From contig JAJFIR010000029.1 of NCBI GenBank assembly GCA_021774795.1, forward strand, positions 28,527 to 92,526: a stretch of DNA of 64,000 bases, read 5' to 3'. Position numbers and translations under genes: made by a program. Position 1 is the stretch's first letter; each line of letters begins with the position of its first letter. The notes under the pieces were generated by a model. It did not search any database and was not told the DNA's origin. It saw nothing but the letters and a program-made list of their open reading frames with translations. Source of the stretch: Emcibacteraceae bacterium (GTDB taxonomy: Bacteria; Pseudomonadota; Alphaproteobacteria; Sphingomonadales; Emcibacteraceae). Shown here piece by piece: positions 19,663 through 28,636 of the stretch.

Positions 19663-21011
19663 TCTATGAGCGCATCATTGATGGTTTTGAGCGCAATATC
19701 AATATCCTCTTCTGTCGTTTCATGAGACGAGATACTAATGCGGAACGCTTTTCTGCCTTTCCAGGTCGTCGGACCAAACCATGCTTTACCACTTTGCTGT
19801 ACATTTTCTATAAAACCTTCTAACTGATCTTCGTTTTCTAATGTGGCGACGATCTGGTTAATCACCACATCATTTAAAATTTCAAAGTTCATTTTTTTAA
19901 GCTCTGAAGTAAAATGTGAAGCATAATTACAGGTTCTATCAATAATATCTCCGACACCTGACTGACCCAAATGCTTAAGTGCCGCCCATATTTCGATCCC
20001 CCGCGCCCGCCTGGATAATTCGGGAGTAAAGTGATTTCCTTCTCTAAGCGCGCTCTGAACAAGGTAACTCGCCCGTACACCAAACGTTTCCTGCATGGCT
20101 TCTTTATCACGGCATATGGCGATCGCGCTATCATGAGGTACATTGAGCCATTTATGACAGTCAAGGCTCCAGCTATCGGCATTTTCCATGCCTGCTGCTA
20201 AATGTCGTTTGTTTTCTGATGCCCGAACCCAACCACCAAACGCAGCGTCCACATGGACCCATGCACCCGTACCCTTTGCCATATCACAAACTTCTGAAAC
20301 CGGATCAAAGGCACCACTGTTAACGTTTCCGGCTTGTAAAAGAACGATCGTATGATCATCAATCGGTGGCATTTTTGACGGTATAATTCTACCCTCTTCA
20401 TCACATTCAACAAATTCAAGCTCATTTTTGCCGTACCCCATATATTGCAGTGCAATAATATTTGTCGGGTGAATTTCATCAGACATAACGAAACGAACCT
20501 TTGGTGCGTGTCTAATACCATCTGCTTTTAAGTCGTAACCTAAATTCCTATAAAGCTTAAGGCGAGCGGCGGAAAGTGCAGTAAACCCCGCCATTGTCGC
20601 ACCGGTCACAAAGCCAAACCCACATTCCGCCGGCAAGCTTAATAAGTCCAGAACCCATGCTCCTGCTACTTCTTCAAGCTTAGCCGCCGTTGGGCTCATA
20701 ACACTGGGCCCGCCATTTTGATCCCAGGATGTGGCCATCCAACTGGCGGCCACCGTCACGGGAAGTGCACCACCCGTTACAAAGCCATAATATCGCCCAC
20801 CGCGTGAAGACACCACACCGGGCTCGCCGACTTCGTGAAGCATCTTGATCACTTCAATCGAATCAGCTCCTTCTAGGTTCAGCGGTTCATTAAAATATTC
20901 CAATGATTTTATTATTTCAGCATTTGGGGTTACAGGCCGGCTATCCAAACTTTCTTCAAATGCTTTCGACGCCGTTAAAACATAGTCATATAATTCCTGG
21001 TCAAATATCAT
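19659..21011 (-). CDS. Group II PLP-dependent decarboxylase-like enzyme (copy 1)
   Basis: A 450-residue fold-type I PLP enzyme of the aromatic-L-amino-acid/glutamate decarboxylase group. GFVTGATMAGF binds cofactor phosphate, HVDAAFGGW carries the ring-contacting Asp, and DCHKWLNVPHD holds the Schiff-base Lys. The substrate (an aromatic amino acid, glutamate or another acid) cannot be assigned. A close paralogue lies 1.7 kb away at 22673 on the same strand, alike along its whole length, so one arose by duplication. It ends in a 4-nt overlap with the OsmC-like gene. Confidence 0.82.
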   Translation of the reverse strand: MIFDQELYDYVLTASKAFEESLDSRPVTPNAEIIKSLEYFNEPLNLEGADSIEVIKMLHEVGEPGVVSSRGGRYYGFVTGGALPVTVAASWMATSWDQNGGPSVMSPTAAKLEEVAGAWVLDLLSLPAECGFGFVTGATMAGFTALSAARLKLYRNLGYDLKADGIRHAPKVRFVMSDEIHPTNIIALQYMGYGKNELEFVECDEEGRIIPSKMPPIDDHTIVLLQAGNVNSGAFDPVSEVCDMAKGTGAWVHVDAAFGGWVRASENKRHLAAGMENADSWSLDCHKWLNVPHDSAIAICRDKEAMQETFGVRASYLVQSALREGNHFTPELSRRARGIEIWAALKHLGQSGVGDIIDRTCNYASHFTSELKKMNFEILNDVVINQIVATLENEDQLEGFIENVQQSGKAWFGPTTWKGRKAFRISISSHETTEEDIDIALKTINDALID

Positions 21012-21126
21012 ATTAACGATTCCTATTATTTACTTCTTGATGACTTTAATCAATAATGCCCGAATGCCAACATCAAAGATTAGAATTGATAATACTGATT
21101 ATTTGAGCAATTGAGGAATACAGACA

Positions 21127-21744
21127 ATGAATAATCAGTTAGAAGAATATGGTTTAAATTTGTTGCAAGTCATGTCTTTGCTTATATTTTTGGTCGTTCC
21201 GTCCGTTATCGGGCCGGCAATTATTACTAATTATGAACTTATTGAACTAAATCCAAACATCATATTCGCGGCTGTAACCGGCATCATCCTGTGCTGTTAT
21301 TTTGTTGCAATGATGTATTATAATGAGAAACTTATAGGCCGACTTCACGACATGGTTACTCTTAAGTACCTTATTGTTATCATTGTTCTTTTCTGGATCT
21401 GTTATGATGGGTATATGACTTATATATTTCAAGTTGTTTACCAGGATAACCACGATAAAATTATCAGGCGCAACATTGTTTGGAGGGGGGTTGTTGATTT
21501 GCCGTCATACGTCATTTATCCCGATCTAATGCCAGCCTATAAATTAGCGGTTTCTGCATTAAGATTTACCACGTTAATTTTCATTGCCGTAAAATTGATG
21601 AGAGAAAAAAATGTCGTTGTACCAAATTCCCAGAGCTTAAGACGCCGATTAAGAAAAAAATCCGCCGCCGATTTCAAAACCACGCTCCACCCTTCGATCA
21701 TGAAAAGTTATAATAAAAATCGGGACACTGACGAGGTGAAATGA
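21127..21744 (+). CDS. Four-helix integral membrane protein, unknown
   Basis: A 205-residue protein I do not recognise. About four transmembrane helices are visible: residues about 13-33 (MSLLIFLVVPSVIG), 45-64, 78-103 (YLIVIIVLFWICYDGY) and 138-156. The last approximately 45 residues are basic and cytoplasmic-looking (SLRRRLRKKS). No catalytic motif is seen. It overlaps the following hydrolase by 4 nt (ATGA), so the two are translationally coupled. It might be a membrane partner or small transporter for the hydrolase's substrate; that is inference only. Confidence 0.6.
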   Translation: MNNQLEEYGLNLLQVMSLLIFLVVPSVIGPAIITNYELIELNPNIIFAAVTGIILCCYFVAMMYYNEKLIGRLHDMVTLKYLIVIIVLFWICYDGYMTYIFQVVYQDNHDKIIRRNIVWRGVVDLPSYVIYPDLMPAYKLAVSALRFTTLIFIAVKLMREKNVVVPNSQSLRRRLRKKSAADFKTTLHPSIMKSYNKNRDTDEVK

Positions 21745-22676
21745 TGAGAATTAAATTTATTCTTCTAATGGCAATTTTTCTTTCGGGTTTATCGCAAGCA
21801 AGCTCACAAACCATAACCGAGCAAATTCGTGCAGATGGTAAGATTATTGATGTGGGCAAATCCCTTTCCCGTTGGCAGCCACTTTGGGACGCCGCTGATA
21901 ATAACAAAGTAAAAGTAACACGAGATATGAAGTATGGCTCACATGTAAAGCAGGGTTTTGACCTATATGAACCGATGACACTCCCATCCACTCCATTACC
22001 GATATTAATATTTCTGCATGGTGGTTCTTTTGTCGCTGGTGATAAAGCCATGTATGCCAATGTGGGCTATCATTTTGCCAAACTTGGCATTACCACCGTT
22101 GTGATGACATACCGCCTAGCCCCTGAATTTAAATGGCCGAGCGGCACCCTTGACCTCGGCGCGCAAATAAAATGGCTGCGTGATAATCCGGATAAAATCA
22201 AAAGTGGGGACACGTCTAAAATATTCCTGTTTGGACATTCGGCGGGTGCTCAACATGTTGCCAGCTATATATTTGAAGAGGAGTACCAGATCGAAAATGA
22301 CGGGGTGGCTGGTGCTATATTAGCATCAGGTTCCGTCTATGATATATCCATATTAAATGGTGACGGCGACCCGCAATATTATGATTATTTCGGACGTGAC
22401 GCTGCAAAATACCCTTCTATGTCGGTACTAAACAAGCTGGAAGGCCGCGAAGTTCCAGTTTTTGTCAGTTATGCTGAATATGATAAGCCAAATTTCCAAT
22501 ATCAGGCATCAAAAATGATTGACGCACTTTATCGCCGCGACACTCAAATGCCAATGGTTAAACAGGTCATGGATCATAATCACCTCTCGGAAGTTTTCCA
22601 TTTAAATACTGGCGATGAAATTTTTGGAAAAGAAATACTTAAATTCATTCATTCGAAAGTTGCAATAATCAACTAA
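21741..22676 (+). CDS. Exported alpha/beta hydrolase (carboxylesterase / kynurenine formamidase-like)
   Basis: A 311-residue protein with a signal peptide (ending SQASS). The oxyanion hole motif FLHGGSFVAG and nucleophile elbow GHSAGAQ are those of the BD-FAE/hormone-sensitive-lipase-like esterases, and YAEYDKPNF supplies the likely catalytic Asp, with His in DHNHLSEVF. It probably hydrolyses an ester or formamide in the periplasm. It lies between two decarboxylase paralogues, is coupled to the upstream membrane protein, and its stop overlaps that of the downstream decarboxylase by 4 nt. Confidence 0.82.
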   Translation: MMRIKFILLMAIFLSGLSQASSQTITEQIRADGKIIDVGKSLSRWQPLWDAADNNKVKVTRDMKYGSHVKQGFDLYEPMTLPSTPLPILIFLHGGSFVAGDKAMYANVGYHFAKLGITTVVMTYRLAPEFKWPSGTLDLGAQIKWLRDNPDKIKSGDTSKIFLFGHSAGAQHVASYIFEEEYQIENDGVAGAILASGSVYDISILNGDGDPQYYDYFGRDAAKYPSMSVLNKLEGREVPVFVSYAEYDKPNFQYQASKMIDALYRRDTQMPMVKQVMDHNHLSEVFHLNTGDEIFGKEILKFIHSKVAIIN

Positions 22677-24028
22677 TTCATCGCCCTTTTAATAGCGTTG
22701 AGTGCGGTATCAATGTCACTCTTTTTTGTTTCATGAGAAGACACACTAAGGCGAAACACGTCGCGCCCCCGCCAACTGGTCGGACCAAACCACGCGTCAC
22801 CACTTTCCTGGACACGTAACATAATTCTCTGCAAGCGTTCATCATCATTATCATTCAAACAGAATACCACCTGATTTATGACAACATCATTCATAATGGT
22901 AAAGCCAAGTTTTTCGATCTCCTTCGAGAAATATAATGCGTGGTCGCAGCAATTATCGATAAGTTCTCCAAAACCATTTTTACCAAGATGTTTAAGTGCT
23001 GCCCACACATCAACCCCGCGACCACGGCGGGAGAGTTCCGGTGTAAAGTTATTGGGTATCCGCTCACCGTCAGTCAGCAGGTAACTTGCTGATATCTTAA
23101 AAGTTTCCTGCATTACATTAGCGTCCCGGCAAATGGCGATTGCGCTGTCGTAGGGTACATTGAGCCATTTATGGCAATCGATACTCCAACTGTCCGCCCC
23201 TTCCATACCGTCTGCTAATTGCTTCCTGCTGGAGGAAAGCTTTATCCAACCACCAAAGGCACCATCTACATGAACCCATGCATTCACGGTTCTGGCAAGC
23301 GCACAGGTTTTCGTAAAATCGTCAAAGGCCCCGGAATTGATATTTCCTGCTTGTACAATAACGATGCATGTTTCATCCAGTTTCGGGATTTTCTCAATGA
23401 TAATTCGGCCCTGCTCATCAACGGGTACGAACTCTATTTGATCAGTACCGTAACCCATATAGTTTATAGCTTTAAGATTGGTTGTATGAATATCTTCGCT
23501 AACAATGAACCGTATTTCAGGCGCGTTTCGAAGACCGCTTTTATTCAAATCATAACCAAGTTTGTTATAAACACTGTTTCGCGCAACAGATAGGGCCGTA
23601 AAACCAGCCATTGTTGCTCCGGTAACGAACCCCATGCCGGAATCTTCGGGCAGTCCTAACATTTCAAGTATCCACCGCCGCGAAACTTGTTCAAGCTTCG
23701 CTACCGTATAACCCAACATCGTAAGTCCTGAATTTTGGTCCCACGTGGACGTAAGCCAACTTGACGCCACCGCCACTGGAAGAGTGCCCCCGACCACAAA
23801 CCCAAAAAAGCGCCCGCTCCTGCTTAATGTGGTCGCCGGGGTCCCTATTTCGTGAAGCATCTTAACCACATCAACCGGGTCCGTTTTCCCGATCGGCATC
23901 GGTTGATCAAATAGATCCAAATTCTTGATCGCATCATTTGTCGGCACGACGGGCTTGGTACCAAACCCATTTTCAAACTCTTGCGCGGCGTTTAACACAT
24001 ATTCAAATAATTTTTTATTAAAACTCAT
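22673..24028 (-). CDS. Group II PLP-dependent decarboxylase-like enzyme (copy 2)
   Basis: A 451-residue paralogue of the protein at 19659. The same motifs are found: GFVTGATMAGF, HVDGAFGGW (an Ala-to-Gly change next to the PLP Asp) and DCHKWLNVPYD with the Schiff-base Lys. Divergence is greatest between residues about 310 and 420, where substrate-determining loops lie in this family, so the two may have different substrates. A perfect 7-bp palindrome (24071-24087) lies 43-59 nt upstream of its ATG. Confidence 0.82.
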   Translation of the reverse strand: MSFNKKLFEYVLNAAQEFENGFGTKPVVPTNDAIKNLDLFDQPMPIGKTDPVDVVKMLHEIGTPATTLSRSGRFFGFVVGGTLPVAVASSWLTSTWDQNSGLTMLGYTVAKLEQVSRRWILEMLGLPEDSGMGFVTGATMAGFTALSVARNSVYNKLGYDLNKSGLRNAPEIRFIVSEDIHTTNLKAINYMGYGTDQIEFVPVDEQGRIIIEKIPKLDETCIVIVQAGNINSGAFDDFTKTCALARTVNAWVHVDGAFGGWIKLSSSRKQLADGMEGADSWSIDCHKWLNVPYDSAIAICRDANVMQETFKISASYLLTDGERIPNNFTPELSRRGRGVDVWAALKHLGKNGFGELIDNCCDHALYFSKEIEKLGFTIMNDVVINQVVFCLNDNDDERLQRIMLRVQESGDAWFGPTSWRGRDVFRLSVSSHETKKSDIDTALNAIKRAMN

Positions 24029-24070
24029 TCGTCGTCTTTCCCATTATTAAAGGCACCCTTCGCACAATCT

Positions 24071-24087
24071 AATTCCTTAGAGGAATT
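24071..24087. promoter_or_regulatory. Palindrome upstream of decarboxylase copy 2
   Basis: AATTCCT-TAG-AGGAATT, a perfect 7-bp inverted repeat with a 3-nt centre. It has no T-run on either side, so it is a poor terminator. Its place between the decarboxylase start and the end of the Sel1 gene suits a repressor site. The regulator is unknown. Confidence 0.35.
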
Positions 24088-24145
24088 GCACATGAAAATA
24101 CAAAAGAATAAAAGTGAAAATTGAGAGGATTTTACTACCATGAGA

Positions 24146-25054
24146 TTAATGGTTGGCCATCCACTCAGTAGCCAAGCTTTCAGCACTGGATATTTCTTCG
24201 GGTGTCATACCCGCTTCCATTTTTTGCTTACTTATTGCGGCATCGGTCGAGCCGTTATTCGCAGCTATTGAAAACCACATATCGGCTTCTATCTTATCAA
24301 AACTGTCGGGGTTTTTAACAACCAGGCTCTGAGCCAAATAGTTCTGCGCTTCTACATTTCCGGCGAGCGCCGCCATATGAAAATATTTATGTGCTTTCAC
24401 GTGGTCAATTGCTGTTCCTTCGCCAAAATAATACCGAAGTGCCACATTAAACTGTGCAAATTGATTACCGTCATCAGCTGCTTTTTTTGTTAAAATTACG
24501 CCGGCGGGGGTAAGTAATCTAAACCATTGGCCCCGCCCTTTACTATAATGTCCGTTGCGAAGAAAAGCGGCAGCATTTCTTTCCGCCGCCAAAAGGTACC
24601 ATTTAAGAGCTTCCTTATCATTATTGCCAAAAGCAAATATATCATTATGTATATCCCCCAATATATAATAAGCATGATAATAGCCAAGTTCAGCGGCCGT
24701 TAGAAAATGCGCCTTTGCGATCTCAGGATTTTTAGTGAGACCTTTTCCATATGCGTATAATTTTCCGAGCGCGATATGGGCTTCAGGATCATTTAAATCT
24801 GCCGCCTTGTCGTACCACTCTTTGGCTTTAGAATAATTTTTATCTGTGCCCCAGCCATTTTCAAGCATAAAACCGAGCTTTATTTGCGCATAAGAATTAG
24901 CCTTATTAGCATCAATCAAAAACTCGTTGTAGGCGATTTCATAATCACCCATAAAATAAGCTTCTTTGCCTTTATCAACATCTGCGTGGGACTGTGAAAT
25001 ACTCAAAAATGTCAAACAGAATAATAATCCCGGGATACCTGACCGATACTTCAC
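24146..25054 (-). CDS. Exported Sel1-repeat protein
   Basis: A 302-residue protein with a signal peptide (about 1-24, ending QSHA) and about five Sel1 hairpins (AQIKLGFMLENGWG, AHIALGKLYAYGKG, AYYILGDIH, AQFNVALRYYFGEG, AQNYLAQSL). It then has the tail MTPEEISSAESLATEWM. The same tail style ends the lipoprotein at 25073, so the two are related. It lies 18 nt downstream of that gene and is co-oriented, hence one operon. It probably scaffolds envelope proteins; the partner is unknown. Confidence 0.78.
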   Translation of the reverse strand: MKYRSGIPGLLFCLTFLSISQSHADVDKGKEAYFMGDYEIAYNEFLIDANKANSYAQIKLGFMLENGWGTDKNYSKAKEWYDKAADLNDPEAHIALGKLYAYGKGLTKNPEIAKAHFLTAAELGYYHAYYILGDIHNDIFAFGNNDKEALKWYLLAAERNAAAFLRNGHYSKGRGQWFRLLTPAGVILTKKAADDGNQFAQFNVALRYYFGEGTAIDHVKAHKYFHMAALAGNVEAQNYLAQSLVVKNPDSFDKIEADMWFSIAANNGSTDAAISKQKMEAGMTPEEISSAESLATEWMANH

Positions 25055-25072
25055 ATTATATTCCTCGTTAGA

Positions 25073-26419
25073 TTATTGCTGATGCGTTGCAAGCCAGTCC
25101 CTCGCCAATTGCCTGGCATCCTCAATTTCTGTTGGGGTCATTTCTGTCTCGATGAATAACTTCGCATTTTGCGCGGCGAGATTATCATTAAGAACGGAAA
25201 TGCTGAACCACATATGAGCAAGCGTATAATTTCTTTCTGTTCCCTGACCGTTGGAATGCATATAACCAAGATTGTTTTGCGCTTCCGGTAAATTTTGTTC
25301 AGCCGCCATCGTATACCATTCTATTGCCTGCCGTTCATCAACGATGACACCCTGACCCTGCCTATGAATATTGCCAAGGAAATATTGTGATATTGCATGA
25401 CCTTTGTCAGCCGCTTGCAAATATCGTTTGGCCGCTTCTTTATAATTAACATCTGTGCCAAGACCAACATAATACATGGATGCTAATTCGTACTGCGCAC
25501 TGGTATGTCCGCGATCTGCGGCCAGAATATACCATTTAATAGCCTCCTCGTAGTTTTTCGGCACACCGTTATCTTGACGATATAAGTTTCCAATATTATA
25601 TTCCGCCTCAATATTACCTTGTTCTGCCAAAGGTTTATACCATTCAAAAGATTTTTGATCATCTTGCTGCACACCGTAGCCATCGCGATATGCTTCAGCA
25701 ATTTTTAACTGTGCTTCTTTGACGCCTTGTTCTGCTGCGCGCTCAAACAGAATGGCAGCTTGTACAATGTCCTGACCAAGCTGATCGCCGGTTTGATACG
25801 CTGTACCTATAATATATTGAGCTTCACCAAATCCATTCTCGGCGGCACCCAATAATAAATTATGCGCCTCAACAGAATTTTGTGGCACTCCCGTACCCTT
25901 CTCGTACAATTGACTAAGATAAAATTGACCGGCGCCGCTTTGTCCTTCTACAGCCCGCTTAAAATACTCTAAAGCCCTTGCCATATCTTTACTGACACCG
26001 ATCGAATTTTGATACATATATCCCAAACTTGCCTGCGCATCGGGATTGTTTTGATTTGCTGCCCGCTCAAAATATGTTTTTGCCTGGGCATAGTCTTGTG
26101 ACAAACCTTTTCCGTTCAGATAAGCGTCTCCGAGTTGAAATTCTGCCGCCGAATAATTTTTATTCGCCGATATTAAAAACCATTTTGCAGCTTCATCACT
26201 ATTTTGCGTAATACCACTGCCTTCCTTATACATATTACCAAGTAGATATGCTGCTTGAGCATTTCCTTTTTCGGCTTGTTCCTGGTAATAAGCAAGTGCC
26301 GTATTATAATCGCCGCTATCTATGGCCTGTTGAGCCATCTGCATGTTCATAGAAGGTGCGCAGCTCTGAATAAGTGCACATAACAGTAGTACCGATAATG
26401 TTTTTAATGGCCTGATCAT
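25073..26419 (-). CDS. Sel1-repeat lipoprotein
   Basis: A 448-residue protein. I use the ATG at 26419 (MIRPLKTLS) because GCGGGA lies just upstream; the ATG at 26434 has no ribosome site. The signal ends ALIQSC, an imperfect lipobox, so the cysteine is probably lipidated. The mature part is ten consecutive Sel1 repeats of about 36 residues, closing with MTPTEIEDARQLARDWL. Long Sel1 proteins at the envelope act as adaptors, for instance in cell-wall or secretion complexes; the partner here cannot be named. Confidence 0.8.
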   Translation of the reverse strand: MIRPLKTLSVLLLCALIQSCAPSMNMQMAQQAIDSGDYNTALAYYQEQAEKGNAQAAYLLGNMYKEGSGITQNSDEAAKWFLISANKNYSAAEFQLGDAYLNGKGLSQDYAQAKTYFERAANQNNPDAQASLGYMYQNSIGVSKDMARALEYFKRAVEGQSGAGQFYLSQLYEKGTGVPQNSVEAHNLLLGAAENGFGEAQYIIGTAYQTGDQLGQDIVQAAILFERAAEQGVKEAQLKIAEAYRDGYGVQQDDQKSFEWYKPLAEQGNIEAEYNIGNLYRQDNGVPKNYEEAIKWYILAADRGHTSAQYELASMYYVGLGTDVNYKEAAKRYLQAADKGHAISQYFLGNIHRQGQGVIVDERQAIEWYTMAAEQNLPEAQNNLGYMHSNGQGTERNYTLAHMWFSISVLNDNLAAQNAKLFIETEMTPTEIEDARQLARDWLATHQQ

Positions 26420-26544
26420 GGTTTCCCGCTTCATAATTTGGTTAAGTTTATATTTTCACCCGCTGCTATTCAAGTGGAAATGGATACAAAGAAGGCTCCA
26501 CCACATAATATGGATAGAGCCCCGATGCTTTTACGCCAATAATG

Positions 26545-28350
26545 TTAGGCAGCGCGTGTTGGTTTTAACGTTTTTCTTTTCGGCGAGAAAGCTTTGTGGC
26601 CTCCGGTCTGTTTCGTTTTTCCGTTGGACTTACCGCTCTTTTTCTTAACATCAAACCTATCACGGTTTTTGGACTGTTTCCCTTTAACCATTTCTTTTTT
26701 CTTCGGCTTGACGGTTACAGCGTCGCCTGAAGATTTTTTTTTCTTTGCCGTTGGTTTATTGCGGAGTTTTTGTAAAACCGGATCATCATCAAAGCCTTGA
26801 GTATCCAACCAGGGCTCATAGCGTTTGCCTTCCGGTTTTTTCAAAAGTGATTTTTGAAAATTTGGTCTTTTATGCTCCGGCCTCTTGTTCTCAGATCTCT
26901 TGTGCTCGGGTCTTTTATACTCGGACCTGTTAGAATTTGATTTCTTAAATTCTGATCTCTTTGACTCTGTTCGCTCCGGACGTCGGCTATTACGGTCAGT
27001 TTTCTTAAAATCGCTTCTTTTTTCACCACGTTTATCGGAAAACCTGCCCTGCGAACGGTTTCTGGTAAACTTACCCTTGCCACCTTTTTTAAATTCACGC
27101 ATTTCAGAAATATCGAAATGATATTTATGATCAGCGTCCACCTCGATCGACAACTTTATTAGCCTTTCTATTTCCTTTAAAAGCCTTACGTCACTTGGAT
27201 CACAAAACGAAATAGCAAGGCCGGACTGTCCGGCGCGACCCGTGCGCCCTACTCTATGCACATAATTTTCAGCTTCAATCGGAAGTTCATAATTAATCAC
27301 GTGGCTTATCCCGTCCACATCAATACCACGCGCAGCAACATCCGTCGCCACCAACACTTTGGTACGACCTTTTCTGAAATTTAGTAAGATTTTCTCGCGG
27401 GTACGCTGTTTTTTATCGCCGTGAATAGCATCAACACGAATTGGAGTTTCTCTAAATGCTTCTTTTAAAAGACCACAAAGATGGTCGGCACCAAGCTTGG
27501 TACGTGCAAAAACCAATGCCTTATCAACGGTTTGATCATTAAGTAATTTGATCAGAAGATCCGCTTTGTTTTTACGGCGCACATTCATTAATTTATGGGT
27601 AACGGTATCTGCGACCATAGTTTTACGCTGCTGTTCCACATATTCCGGGTCTTTAAGAAGTTCACCTGATAATTTGCGAACCTTCGCATTCATGGTTGCG
27701 GAAAACATCACGGTCTGATGGTCTTCGTTTAACGCTGCTTGCATTTCTTTCACTTCGTCGATGAAACCCATATCAAGCATTCTATCGGCTTCATCCAAAA
27801 TAAATGTTTGGCAATCATCGAGTTTCACTGTTCCGCTACCCATGTGGTCTATAAGTCGGCCCGGGGTCGCGATTAAGATATCGACACCATATTTAAGCTT
27901 TCGTATTTGTGGCTGATACGGTTGTCCACCGGCTACAACTAAGCTTTTGATCGGCGTACCGCGGCTAAAAGTATCAATGAACTTACCAATTTGCATCACC
28001 AGCTCACGGGTCGGTGCGATGATCAATACTTTCGGTTTATTATGTTCCGGCTGCTTATAATCATGAAGAAGTTTGTTCATGGTGGGAAGCGAAAATGCCG
28101 CCGTCTTGCCGCTGCCTGTTTGCGCGATACCCATAAGGTCCACGCCTGCCATAACGGAAAGAATAGACATATCTTGAATAGGTGTCGGGGTGGTAAAGCC
28201 TTCTTTCCTAATGGATTTAACAATGGATTTTTCAAAACCAAACTTGTCAAAATCGAAAGTAGGTTTATCTTCGGTAACATCTTCGGCTGCCAAAATGGTT
28301 TCGGCGGTAGATACAGATGTATCAAGCTCCGGCGCAATATTCTGCGACAT
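26545..28350 (-). CDS. DEAD-box RNA helicase, RhlE-type
   Basis: A 601-residue ATP-dependent RNA helicase. The Q motif (TPIQ), I (AQTGSGKT), Ia (PTRELV), II (DEAD), III (SAT), the RecA2 motif VATDVAARGIDV and VI (HRVGRTGRAG) are all intact within residues about 30-400. The C-terminal about 200 residues are a disordered Lys/Arg-rich tail with degenerate repeats, which bind RNA non-specifically in this group. AAGGA precedes the ATG. A possible -10 (TATAAT, complement at 28493-28498) would give a leader of roughly 135 nt, as is common for cold-inducible helicases, though no good -35 is seen. Confidence 0.9.
   Translation of the reverse strand: MSQNIAPELDTSVSTAETILAAEDVTEDKPTFDFDKFGFEKSIVKSIRKEGFTTPTPIQDMSILSVMAGVDLMGIAQTGSGKTAAFSLPTMNKLLHDYKQPEHNKPKVLIIAPTRELVMQIGKFIDTFSRGTPIKSLVVAGGQPYQPQIRKLKYGVDILIATPGRLIDHMGSGTVKLDDCQTFILDEADRMLDMGFIDEVKEMQAALNEDHQTVMFSATMNAKVRKLSGELLKDPEYVEQQRKTMVADTVTHKLMNVRRKNKADLLIKLLNDQTVDKALVFARTKLGADHLCGLLKEAFRETPIRVDAIHGDKKQRTREKILLNFRKGRTKVLVATDVAARGIDVDGISHVINYELPIEAENYVHRVGRTGRAGQSGLAISFCDPSDVRLLKEIERLIKLSIEVDADHKYHFDISEMREFKKGGKGKFTRNRSQGRFSDKRGEKRSDFKKTDRNSRRPERTESKRSEFKKSNSNRSEYKRPEHKRSENKRPEHKRPNFQKSLLKKPEGKRYEPWLDTQGFDDDPVLQKLRNKPTAKKKKSSGDAVTVKPKKKEMVKGKQSKNRDRFDVKKKSGKSNGKTKQTGGHKAFSPKRKTLKPTRAA
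26820..27000 (-). repeat. Degenerate repeats in helicase tail
   Basis: The helicase tail contains tandem short units of the form K-R/K-S/P-E-x (KRSEFKK, NRSEYK, RPEHK, RSENK, RPEHK, RPNFQK). At DNA level this gives about six imperfect 15-nt repeats. They extend an RNA-binding basic tail and could vary in copy number. Confidence 0.6.
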
Positions 28351-28451
28351 CTATAGTGTCCTTCGCGGTCATTCGTGCAATAATCATAGCCCTGCACTAT
28401 TTTTATCCGCAAATGCACTTGGCCCTTTTACTTCTGGAAGGAGGGATACAC

Positions 28452-28517
28452 ATGACTGTTACTCGTCACGGCTGCTTAGCGGAAATTCAATCATTATACG
28501 TATTAATAATCTTGTAA
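28452..28517 (+). CDS. Possible 21-residue leader peptide
   Basis: An ATG preceded by AAGGAGGG at ideal spacing opens a 21-codon frame (MTVTRHGCLAEIQSLYVLIIL) ending 119 nt before the aminotransferase start. The strong ribosome site is the only evidence. It could be a leader peptide or chance, since this 286-nt region is also the probable 5' leader of the divergent helicase. Confidence 0.25.
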   Translation: MTVTRHGCLAEIQSLYVLIIL

Positions 28518-28636
28518 CGAGCCGTAAATGCGCTTTTTCACCACCCTTGTCAAGCAATAACGTCTATCTAGGGTTGGACAATCATTAGAGCCATGGTACA
28601 TAATTTAGAAGATTATAGAAATTGGAGAAGGTTTCC

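Noticed and set aside
28622..28636. Upstream TTG start for the aminotransferase
   Set aside because: The TTG overlaps the GGAGAAGG ribosome site that clearly serves the ATG at 28637.
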